A stretch of DNA of 13,949 nucleotides, from positions 1-13,949 of the forward strand of contig JAVBPD010000130.1 in NCBI GenBank assembly GCA_031549885.1, read 5' to 3'. A program made the translations under genes and the position numbers. Position 1 is the first letter of the stretch. Each line of letters opens with the position of its first letter. This document shows positions 6,024 to 13,331 of the stretch, piece by piece. This DNA comes from WQUF01 sp031549885. GTDB lineage: Bacteria > Bacillota > Clostridia > Clostridiales > Clostridiaceae. Under the pieces are notes generated by a model. It ran no database searches. It had not been told where the DNA came from and was given only the letters and a program-made list of their open reading frames with translations.

Positions 6024-6509
6024 TTGTTTTATTGCTTTATGGGGATTATATTGGTAATTTCAATGTTTTTTGCAATAAATCAAAACCCACAAAAATCTTT
6101 CTTTGGATATAGATTTTACAATATCTTAACTAATTCCATGAATTCTGGAAAAAAAGATGGTTTTGGTGCAGGAGACATGATTATCATAAAAGTTACAGAT
6201 GCAAAAGATATTAAAATTGGAGATATAATCACATTTGTGCCTGGAAATAATTCTAAATCCTATTTAACTCATAGGGTTGTTGAGATTAAAGATAAACTTA
6301 ATCAAAATAAAGGCACGTTTTTTGTAACAAAAGGAGATATAAACAACTCAGAAGATCCACCTATTTCATCTACAATGCTTATTGGTAAAAAAATATTTAC
6401 CATACCTTTTATAGGTGGAATATTAAATTTTCTTCGTAGTAATATAATAGTTTGCTTAATGTTTATGATAACATTCATTTCAATGTTAATGGTTAATAAT
6501 TATAGGTGA
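6024..6509 (+). CDS. sipW: SipW-type signal peptidase I (first copy)
   Basis: SipW-type signal peptidases are ER-type serine proteases in the membrane that remove the signal peptides of TasA-like fibre proteins. From TTG 6024 the product has 161 residues. A membrane segment lies at residues 1-18. Ser38 (LTNSMNSG) is the nucleophile and His83 (YLTHRVV) the base that replaces the Lys of ordinary SPase I. TKGDINNSEDPP (102-113) is the conserved Asp box, and a C-terminal membrane segment follows (about 138-158). The annotated start is doubtful: it lies inside the first membrane helix without a ribosome site. The frame is open to 5901, and the 41 upstream codons (basic, ending KLNFFNKIVNI) align with the N-terminus of the second copy. 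The real start may be ATT 5901 behind AAAGGAG. bsaA follows after 71 bases. Confidence 0.85.
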   Translation: MFYCFMGIILVISMFFAINQNPQKSFFGYRFYNILTNSMNSGKKDGFGAGDMIIIKVTDAKDIKIGDIITFVPGNNSKSYLTHRVVEIKDKLNQNKGTFFVTKGDINNSEDPPISSTMLIGKKIFTIPFIGGILNFLRSNIIVCLMFMITFISMLMVNNYR

Positions 6510-6580
6510 TTTTTATATTAACCATATAGAAGAAATTTAATAATAAAATTATTAAACAAAGTATACAAGGAGAAATATAT

Positions 6581-7636
6581 ATGAAAAAGTCAAAAAAGAA
6601 ATTTATTATATCCCTCGTAACAATTGCATTATCTTGCATTATGATTTTGTCAGCATCTTATGCATGGTTTACCTCTACAGATGAGAGAAAAAACCATTTT
6701 GCAACTGAACAAATAACAGATGGCTCAGTAAGTTTATTTGAGCTATTTACACCACCTACAGATTGGAAACCAGGGCAGTCTGTTACAAAACAAGTTGCTG
6801 TTGCAAATAATGGTGATAGCGATGTGCTTGTACGTATTTCATTTGAGGAAGTGTTATACAAGCTTGGCAATGGAGGAGTTGAAAAAACAACAACATCTGC
6901 AACATCTGCAAATGGTGATATTCCAGTAAATATGGGAATAACATCCTTAACAGCAGCTAATGGATGGAGTGAAATTGGCGGACTTGCCTTAACTTCAACT
7001 ACAATACCACAAGACGTTAAAGTTCTAGGGAAAAAGTTAACGGTAAATAAAAAAACAGAGTATTACTTTGTAATGTATTATCCAACTAGCTATACAGATG
7101 ACTTAGGAGTGGTGAAAAATGTAAACCAAAAGGTAACTGCAGATTTTAAAGTTGATGCAAATATATTAACTTTAAGCAATGTTAATTATTATTATTTTAC
7201 AAAGAGAGATGAGATACAAAAAGACTGGGCTGGTCAAAATGTTAGAGTGGGAAAACCACCTTACACACCAAAGGACATACCTGCAACCCCACAATCAGCT
7301 GCCAAGGTAGACGAATTTTTATCAGATAACAAAATATTAATTGATTATTCTGCAGATGTGTATACAGCAATCAAAGATAATACATGGTATTACAATGAAC
7401 AAGATGGATATTTTTATTTAATTGATAGGCTTTTAGCTGGAACTATTTCGCCAAATTTAACAAACAGCATAACTTTAGCCCAAGATGCAGGAGATGAATA
7501 TGCACTTTTGGACTTAGATTTAATAGTTCTTATGGATGCCATTCAAAATACAACTGATGCTTTAATTTCAAAAACTGGTTGGGCACTTGAGCCGGGAACA
7601 TTGCTTGATGCGTTAACAAAATATTGTGCTTATTAA
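6581..7636 (+). CDS. BsaA-family SipW-dependent matrix (TasA-like) protein, first copy
   Basis: The 351-residue secreted protein starts at ATG 6581, eight bases after AAGGAG. A basic N-terminus and a hydrophobic core are followed by ILSASYAWFTSTDE (22-35), the signature of SipW-processed proteins. Cleavage is likely after Ala28. The mature part has the TasA/BsaA beta-sandwich signatures: FATEQITDGSVSLFELF (40-56), DWKPGQSVTKQVAVANNGDSD with VRISFEE (conserved strand near 60-90), and KTEYYFVMYYP. BsaA-type proteins form extracellular fibres that hold clostridial biofilms together, and TasA does so in Bacillus. The C-terminal ~120 residues (from about 230) are a separate less conserved module ending KYCAY, with no wall anchor. 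The gene sits directly after its signal peptidase. A paralogue begins at 13332 with long stretches of near-identical DNA. Confidence 0.85.
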   Translation: MKKSKKKFIISLVTIALSCIMILSASYAWFTSTDERKNHFATEQITDGSVSLFELFTPPTDWKPGQSVTKQVAVANNGDSDVLVRISFEEVLYKLGNGGVEKTTTSATSANGDIPVNMGITSLTAANGWSEIGGLALTSTTIPQDVKVLGKKLTVNKKTEYYFVMYYPTSYTDDLGVVKNVNQKVTADFKVDANILTLSNVNYYYFTKRDEIQKDWAGQNVRVGKPPYTPKDIPATPQSAAKVDEFLSDNKILIDYSADVYTAIKDNTWYYNEQDGYFYLIDRLLAGTISPNLTNSITLAQDAGDEYALLDLDLIVLMDAIQNTTDALISKTGWALEPGTLLDALTKYCAY

Positions 7637-7655
7637 AATATGCAGGAGGTATATA

Positions 7656-8297
7656 ATGTCTTTTATAAAAAAATTCATCTTTGTTCTTGTATTTACCATT
7701 ATATTGTTCTGCAAGCCTTCTTATGGAAGCAATGTTAGCTTTCCAGATGGACTTTTAATAGGTGATGAAAATGGTATATATGTGGATGTAAATGGAGATT
7801 ACATCATGTATGCAGATAGGATGAAAGCTGGAGACGTTATAAATAGATCGTTAATTATAGAAAATATAGAGAATAACCAATCTTTTGAATTATTTATGTC
7901 ATCAAAGCCATTATTTAGTACTGGACCTATAGATTTATTAGATAAGATTTCTCTAAATTTAAAACTTGATGAAAAGGAAATATACAGTGGAAGGTTATAT
8001 GGTGATGATGGCATAAATATGGTAACTAATTCACTTCCTTTAGGCAAATATTATTATGGAGATAGCGCAGTGCTTAATATTACTGTTAAACTTGATGAAA
8101 ACATTCCTAAGGAGCTTTTCTATAATAAAAGCGTTGCAGAAATCATCTGGAAATTTACCGCTATAAAAGAGGAAGCCTCGGACTTGCCAAAAACAGGACA
8201 AATTATAAAAAAGTGGCTATATATTTTATCTGTATGTATGATGTTTGTAATAATTATGCTGTTTATCATTAAAAGGCACAATGCTAATTCACTATAG
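7656..8297 (+). CDS. LPKTG-anchored surface protein of the matrix operon
   Basis: An in-frame ATG exists at 7626, but ATG 7656 is chosen. AGGAGG (7644-7649) lies just upstream, and the product then begins with a clean signal peptide (MSFIKKFIFVLVF..., cleavage near Gly24). The 213-residue product has a beta-rich ectodomain (about 25-172) with no cysteines. It ends in a sorting signal: LPKTG at 177-181, a hydrophobic stretch (188-205) and a basic tail (KRH). Sortase would cut between Thr and Gly and link it to peptidoglycan. The sortase gene starts eight bases after the stop. I do not recognise a named family for the ectodomain. Its place between the fibre protein and a sortase suggests a wall-bound base or accessory for the fibre, an inference. 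Confidence 0.8.
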   Translation: MSFIKKFIFVLVFTIILFCKPSYGSNVSFPDGLLIGDENGIYVDVNGDYIMYADRMKAGDVINRSLIIENIENNQSFELFMSSKPLFSTGPIDLLDKISLNLKLDEKEIYSGRLYGDDGINMVTNSLPLGKYYYGDSAVLNITVKLDENIPKELFYNKSVAEIIWKFTAIKEEASDLPKTGQIIKKWLYILSVCMMFVIIMLFIIKRHNANSL

Positions 8298-8305
8298 GTT
8301 AAAAC

Positions 8306-9046
8306 ATGAAAAAAAATATTATTAATATTCTCATTTTAATTTCATTTCTCATTTTAATTTCATGTATATATTTTATCTACGATGAAAACAAGAAATGGGA
8401 TACATCAGACCTTAAAAGTATAGAAAAACCAAGCTATATATATAATTTGACAGATTTTACCTTTAAAAAAGAATACCCTCTTATGGATTTTAATTTAATA
8501 CATGAAGATAACTCAGAAATAATAGCTTGGCTTGTGATTCCAGAAACTAAGATAAACTATCCAGTTGTACAAGGCAATGACAATAGCTACTATGTAGATC
8601 ATTCTATAAAAAAAGAAGAATCTAAAGCAGGATGTTTATTTTTAGATTATAGAGTTTGCAAAGATTTTAGTGATTTCAACAATGTGATATATGGCCATAA
8701 TATGAAAAATGGTGACATGTTTGGACAAATTAATATGTTCAAAGAGCGTGATTTTTTTATAAATAATTTATATGGCTGGCTGTATACTCCTGAAAAAACT
8801 TATAAACTAGATATATTTTCATGTGCTATCACTGATGTAACCAGTGACTTTTATAAATATAAATTCACATCTTTATCGGATAAAGATAATTTTGTAGCTA
8901 TGTTAAAGAATACGTCAATTCATTGGAGAAATATTGATTTACTGCCTGATGACTCTATAATCATATTTTCAACTTGTTCTGATGAATATGACGATGCAAG
9001 AGTAGTAGTGTGTGCAGCAGTGCACCATAATATAGAAAATTTATAG
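8306..9046 (+). CDS. srtB: Class B sortase
   Basis: The 246-residue protein has an N-terminal membrane anchor (residues 5-24) and the sortase B domain from about residue 60. The domain begins LIHEDNSEIIAWLVIPETKINYPVVQGNDNSYY in the family's typical order, shown here only as key positions: Trp75, Pro79, Tyr85-Pro86 and Tyr95-Tyr96. Catalytic residues are His131 (YGHNM), Cys224 (FSTC) and Arg232 (DARVVV). Sortases cleave a sorting motif and attach the protein to the wall or to another subunit outside the membrane. The class B fold here is paired with an LPKTG protein encoded immediately upstream, rather than the NPQTN-type motif of classic staphylococcal SrtB. Clostridial class B sortases with PxTG-type motifs are known. 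A weak AGG-type ribosome site suggests coupling to the upstream gene. Confidence 0.9.
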   Translation: MKKNIINILILISFLILISCIYFIYDENKKWDTSDLKSIEKPSYIYNLTDFTFKKEYPLMDFNLIHEDNSEIIAWLVIPETKINYPVVQGNDNSYYVDHSIKKEESKAGCLFLDYRVCKDFSDFNNVIYGHNMKNGDMFGQINMFKERDFFINNLYGWLYTPEKTYKLDIFSCAITDVTSDFYKYKFTSLSDKDNFVAMLKNTSIHWRNIDLLPDDSIIIFSTCSDEYDDARVVVCAAVHHNIENL

Positions 9047-9062
9047 AAAGAAGAGGATTTTA

Positions 9063-9704
9063 GTGTCTCATTTTAATGACAGAAAAATAAATTTAATGAT
9101 ATTGTTTTTTATTGTGACGCTAATTTGCTCAGGCGTTCTAATAATTAATAACACATACTCATGGTTTACATCAAAAGATGAGATAACTAATAGATTTAGT
9201 ACTGGTCAATTGGATTTTTCCGTGGGAGTAGTTGACGTTTTTGATCCAGATAACCCTTGGAAACCACTTGACAATAAGAAAGTAACAGCAAAGAACTATG
9301 GAACATACCCAGCATTTGTTCGCATTTTAGTTCAACCTGTTATGATGAAAGAAGGAGCACCTCTTAAAGCTGAAATAGGCCAGGAGCTCATAACAAATAT
9401 CAAGCTTTATGATAGCGTTATAAATCCTACAGGTAAATGGCTTAAGGATAAAGATGATTATTATTATTATCTTGATTTGCTTAATCCCGGTGAAGTTGCA
9501 GACCCATATTTATTTACAGATATAAAGCTTAGTGATGGATTACCTGATGACTATAAAGATGCTAATTTATTAATTCAAGTTAAAGTAGAAGCAATAAATG
9601 CTTTAACATATGCTTATAGAGATGCTTGGTGGAATAATATTTCGCCATTAGATGATGATTTAAAAAAAATAGATGATATTCTTAAGACTAAAGTAAAAGA
9701 TTAG
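9063..9704 (+). CDS. Second, smaller TasA-like SipW-dependent protein
   Basis: GTG 9063 is the start, behind AGAGGA (9052-9057), 16 bases after the sortase stop. The 213-residue product has a signal segment with the SipW-type ending NNTYSWFTSKDE (29-40) and probable cleavage near residue 33. Then follow FSTGQLDFSVGVVDVF and NPWKPLDNKKVTAKNYGTYPAFVRI, the same TasA/camelysin-like pattern as the larger protein (W-K-P, then conserved Asn and VRI). DDYYYYLDLLNPGEVADPYLF (about 136-156) is another hallmark of the family; only its Tyr run and Pro-Gly-Glu are diagnostic. The C-terminal extension of the 351-residue paralogue is absent. It could be a minor fibre subunit or an initiator, as TapA is for TasA, though that role is inferred from position only. 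Confidence 0.8.
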   Translation: MSHFNDRKINLMILFFIVTLICSGVLIINNTYSWFTSKDEITNRFSTGQLDFSVGVVDVFDPDNPWKPLDNKKVTAKNYGTYPAFVRILVQPVMMKEGAPLKAEIGQELITNIKLYDSVINPTGKWLKDKDDYYYYLDLLNPGEVADPYLFTDIKLSDGLPDDYKDANLLIQVKVEAINALTYAYRDAWWNNISPLDDDLKKIDDILKTKVKD

Positions 9705-9716
9705 GAGGCTCAAGTT

Positions 9717-12533
9717 TTGATATTTAATTATAAGTATAAAATAAGAATAGTATTAACCATATTGATATTATTTTCATTTAGTTTTTTATTATCGCCACGA
9801 GTATTTGCACAAGAGCAAAGTTGGGCTGATTATTTAGAGAGCATATGGGAAGAAAAGAAGGGTGAGTGGGAGGAATTGTTTAAACGGAAAACACTTCCAC
9901 CAGGGATATCCACTGCATGGGATGGGACCTATTCTGCTTCTCCACCTGAATCTTCAACAGAAGAGGGAAAATTTATATATAATATATATACTGCTGAGGA
10001 GCTTGCATGGATTGCTCATTATTATGGAAAGAAAGGGTATGGAACTGAAGATGTAAATATAACAAATGAAAGTGCTATAGTGCGCCTTATGAACGATATA
10101 GACCTTGGAGGAGAGCATAATTGGACGGTATTTGGTTCTACCTTTAAGGGTGAATTTGATGGGCAAGGTCATACTATATACAATATGCTTTGTAATTACC
10201 CAAATTCTAAAAACATTGGTTTTATAAGATTGATAGCAAGCAGCGGTGTTATGCATGATGTAAATTTTTCATATTGTAAAACTATTGCACAACAATATGT
10301 AGGAACAGCTACAGGGTTTGTAGATGGTGATATTCAAAATGTTAAAGTTGAAAATAGCTGGGTAGAGGTTCCTAAAAGCTACTCTGAGGATACCTCTAAC
10401 GATACAAATGTTGCTGGTGTATTTGGCTATTGCAATACTTATAAAGTAATAAAAAATATTGCCTCTATAAACAATATAATCTATGGAAGGGATCATGTAG
10501 GCGCTGTTACTGTTATGCCTAGACACATAGCTAATAGTTATGCTATACATTGTACAGTAATTTCCACTGGTTTCCACTCAGGTGGGTTTATATCTTGTAC
10601 TGATTATCTTAAGTCGATAAGAAATTGTTTTTCTGATTGTACAGTATATGGCACTAGTGAAACAGGAGCTTTTTTAGGGCATTCATTTAACAATGAGGGA
10701 AGTAGAGCCATAATTGAAAATTGTTTTGCTCAAGGAAGTGTGGAAGGCGTTAGTGTAATTGGTGGCTTCTGTCCAGCATTAGATGGCAAAGGTTATTGGA
10801 ATGATGAAAAGAAAAAATACAACGGTGGTGGATTGACTGTACGCAATTGTTATTCTACTGCTATTGTAGGTATGAAAAATGGTGGTAAATTTATGGGTTC
10901 ATTTGTAGGGGAGGTTAAAAAAGATGTAATTTTTGAAAATTGTTATGCAGCAGGAGAGGTTGGAGGTCTTGACAATGATGCTCCATTTGCTAATCCAAAT
11001 TATACTGCGGATTTTGCCGCATATAATAGTATAGGCTATTCTATAGATAAAAGTAAGCGTTATGTGGGAGGATTTGCTGGAATTAGTTTGCAAAACGTAG
11101 AAGATACAATAAATAACGAAACACATACAGTAACATATAAAAATTGCTACTATGATAAACAAACTACAGCTATGCGTGAAGTAGCAAGTGGTGTAGGAGA
11201 TATAGATGGTATTACAGGCCTTCTTACAAATAGCACAAAGGGAGATTATCAAAAAATGGTTGGCTATGAGTTAGATGGGTTTGATGCTAGCATATGGAAG
11301 TTTGAAGATAACCTATATCCTCAACTAAAAATATTTGAAGATTCTAGTAGTTCGACTTTTACATCCCCCCTCGATAAAGTCAGAGCAAAGGCTTATTCAG
11401 GTGCAAGTGTTTCAACACCTCTGCTTAATCCATGGGATAATATACCCTCAATACCGCCACACGCTTATGATACAGTAAGAGATATTACACTTAGTTTTCC
11501 ACTTACAAAAAATCCAAATTATGATTTAAAATGGACAAATGATAAGATTAAAGGAGTTGTTGAGCCAGATAAACCAATTATTGAATTTACTCAAGATAGT
11601 TTTTATGCCAATGTGAAAACTGTTGGCATTGAATGGGTATATGCAAACAATACTGTGAATGAAATGGGCATTGCAGTTACTGCTATTAGGCCTTTGCGTG
11701 TTATTCCAACAAAATCTTTAGATGCAGGCATAGACCAAATTAAAAATGTAGGAGATTGGTATGATAATTGGGCAGATGTAACTCTTATTGATTCAACTGC
11801 TTTAGGATTAAATGAGCATATATTAGGAGGTGAAAAGATAGAGCCTAAAATAGGCAAAAATGCTAGGCTCTTAGTTGAAAATGGATCTGCTCCAGTTTAT
11901 ACAAAAAATTCTCCATATATTTTAGATAATTTTAATAAGCACTATGATTATTTTAATACTTCCTATATAAATAAGATATTCAATGGAGGAAAACCCATAC
12001 CGGCATATTATGCTGGTAAAGAATTTACTATTTCTTATTCATGGGTATTGCCAGATGGGCGTTATTTACAAGATTCTAAACTTCTTGAGGTTTTAGGAAA
12101 GATGGTTCATATTAGACAAGTTGTTATGGATTATGATAGTGAAAAAAATGTAGATATGCCTGTTATAGGATATATGAAATTAAACAATGTAAAAGTAGAG
12201 GATATATCATCTATAAAGTTTACAAGCAATATAAACACAAATAGTGGCTTAGCCCAGAATAATCCGCCATTTAGCGATTTTAGTTTATCCATAGATCCTA
12301 CGTATATGGGATATACAGTAGATTGCATCATTCCTCAATATTATGAATATCAAGGATATAATATGACATCTGTAAACTTACCTCATGATGCAATGTCAAG
12401 AGATACAGGCAGCCCCATATTGCTAGATTATAACAATTCAAATGAGTATTGGATTACAATATATATTAAACAAATAGATAATAATACAGGTAATAAAATA
12501 GACTATTATACTAATGATTTTGGAACAATTTAA
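9717..12533 (+). CDS. Large secreted beta-helix (GLUG-like repeat) matrix or adhesin protein
   Basis: TTG 9717 is the start, eight bases after AGGAGG (9703-9708), which overlaps the previous stop. The 938-residue product has a signal peptide with likely cleavage after Ala31 (RVFA/QEQ). Residues ~85-175 hold the IYTAEELAWIAHYY...LMNDIDLGG..W..F....F.G.FDGQGHTIYNM pattern that begins GLUG/beta-helix proteins of clostridia. Repeats of the type I-x-N-C-[FY]-x-x-G-x-V follow near residues 303, 332, 375, 407 and 476. A YYDKQTTA..LYPQLK closing motif ends near 535. Residues ~550-938 are a different region with Trp/Tyr-rich beta-type sequence. No LPXTG, membrane tail or S-layer repeat is visible, so retention must be non-covalent or the protein is released. 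As the last gene of the matrix operon, it is probably an adhesive or matrix component. Confidence 0.82.
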   Translation: MIFNYKYKIRIVLTILILFSFSFLLSPRVFAQEQSWADYLESIWEEKKGEWEELFKRKTLPPGISTAWDGTYSASPPESSTEEGKFIYNIYTAEELAWIAHYYGKKGYGTEDVNITNESAIVRLMNDIDLGGEHNWTVFGSTFKGEFDGQGHTIYNMLCNYPNSKNIGFIRLIASSGVMHDVNFSYCKTIAQQYVGTATGFVDGDIQNVKVENSWVEVPKSYSEDTSNDTNVAGVFGYCNTYKVIKNIASINNIIYGRDHVGAVTVMPRHIANSYAIHCTVISTGFHSGGFISCTDYLKSIRNCFSDCTVYGTSETGAFLGHSFNNEGSRAIIENCFAQGSVEGVSVIGGFCPALDGKGYWNDEKKKYNGGGLTVRNCYSTAIVGMKNGGKFMGSFVGEVKKDVIFENCYAAGEVGGLDNDAPFANPNYTADFAAYNSIGYSIDKSKRYVGGFAGISLQNVEDTINNETHTVTYKNCYYDKQTTAMREVASGVGDIDGITGLLTNSTKGDYQKMVGYELDGFDASIWKFEDNLYPQLKIFEDSSSSTFTSPLDKVRAKAYSGASVSTPLLNPWDNIPSIPPHAYDTVRDITLSFPLTKNPNYDLKWTNDKIKGVVEPDKPIIEFTQDSFYANVKTVGIEWVYANNTVNEMGIAVTAIRPLRVIPTKSLDAGIDQIKNVGDWYDNWADVTLIDSTALGLNEHILGGEKIEPKIGKNARLLVENGSAPVYTKNSPYILDNFNKHYDYFNTSYINKIFNGGKPIPAYYAGKEFTISYSWVLPDGRYLQDSKLLEVLGKMVHIRQVVMDYDSEKNVDMPVIGYMKLNNVKVEDISSIKFTSNINTNSGLAQNNPPFSDFSLSIDPTYMGYTVDCIIPQYYEYQGYNMTSVNLPHDAMSRDTGSPILLDYNNSNEYWITIYIKQIDNNTGNKIDYYTNDFGTI

Positions 12534-12543
12534 AAAAAATTAT

Positions 12544-12582
12544 AAAGCTGATTTCTACCAAGTGTAGGATCAGCTTTTTTTT
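12544..12582 (+). terminator. Rho-independent terminator of the matrix operon
   Basis: AAAGCTGAT (12544-12552) pairs with ATCAGCTTT (12569-12577), with an inner CTAC/GTAG stem (12555-12558, 12564-12567). A run of eight T (12575-12582) follows. It lies 11 bases after the beta-helix gene stop. Confidence 0.9.
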
Positions 12583-12625
12583 GGTAAATTTTTCATTTAA
12601 AGTTTAACATAAAGGGGGATATCTT

Positions 12626-12712
12626 ATGGTATTATTCGATAATATTGTAAATAATACATATTTATTTTACTTAAAATTACAAATGAATATAATATTTCAT
12701 GGGTATAATTAG
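12626..12712 (+). CDS. Possible 28-residue small ORF upstream of the second sipW
   Basis: ATG 12626 has a strong ribosome site (AAAGGGGGA, 12611-12619) at good spacing. The 28-codon frame (MVLFDNIVNNTYLFYLKL...) ends with TAG at 12710-12712. The peptide is hydrophobic and Asn/Tyr-rich, and I know no family. It may be a leader peptide, a small membrane peptide or a chance ORF. The remaining ~90 bases to the next gene are AT-rich and must hold the promoter if the second pair is transcribed on its own. Confidence 0.3.
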   Translation: MVLFDNIVNNTYLFYLKLQMNIIFHGYN

Positions 12713-12800
12713 AATTATTTTTAAAATAATAAAATAATAAGAATAAAATCTTATACAATAATTTTAAATTATTAAATTAAGCTTGCGGGGAAAATTTTAA

Positions 12801-13274
12801 ATGAGAAAATCAAAATCGAATTTTATACTAAAGATTATTAATATTATATTTTATTTTTGCCTAGCGATTATTTTATCAGCTTCAGTAATTTTTGCAATAA
12901 ATAATAATCCACGGAAATCTTTATTTGGGTATAGATTTTATAATGTTTTAACTAATTCCATGAAAGCTGGAAAACATGATGACTTTGCATCAGGGGATAT
13001 AATTATTGTTAAAATTATGGATGCAAAAAATATCAAGGTAGGAGATATAATCACATTTATGCCTAAATTTGATTCAAAGTTTTATTTAACTCATAGAGTT
13101 GTAGATATTAAAGATAAATTCAATGAGACTAAGGAAATCTTTTTTATAACAAAAGGAGACGCTAACAAGGTAGAAGATCCACCAATTTCATCTGATAAGT
13201 TTATCGGTAAGAAAGTTTTCACTATCCCATTTGTGGGAAGAGCATTAAAATTTTTTCATAAAAATGCTAAATAA
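12801..13274 (+). CDS. sipW: SipW-type signal peptidase I (second copy)
   Basis: ATG 12801 follows a G-rich but atypical ribosome site (GCGGGGA). The 157-residue product has a basic N-terminus, a membrane segment (about 11-33), Ser53 (LTNSMKAG), His98 (YLTHRVV) and the Asp box TKGDANKVEDPP (118-129). The full ER-type Ser/His active site is therefore present. It aligns along almost its whole length with the first copy, but ends at ...KFFHKNAK. It therefore lacks the second, C-terminal membrane segment that follows in the first copy. It should process the matrix protein encoded 57 bases downstream. The tandem pair repeats the gene order of the first cluster. Confidence 0.87.
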   Translation: MRKSKSNFILKIINIIFYFCLAIILSASVIFAINNNPRKSLFGYRFYNVLTNSMKAGKHDDFASGDIIIVKIMDAKNIKVGDIITFMPKFDSKFYLTHRVVDIKDKFNETKEIFFITKGDANKVEDPPISSDKFIGKKVFTIPFVGRALKFFHKNAK

Positions 13275-13331
13275 TTTAAACTTTATTTTAAACCTTATAG
13301 TAAGAATATTTATAGAAATGGAGAAATAAAA

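Noticed and set aside
7626..7655. Start of the LPKTG protein at ATG 7626
   Set aside because: It overlaps the end of the upstream gene and puts extra residues (LIKICRRYI) before the signal peptide. ATG 7656 has AGGAGG at ideal spacing.
10269..11252. Minus-strand open frames inside the beta-helix gene
   Set aside because: They are shadows of a long, clearly coding plus-strand frame. Their Ile/Tyr/Ser-rich low-complexity translations have no ribosome sites or family resemblance.
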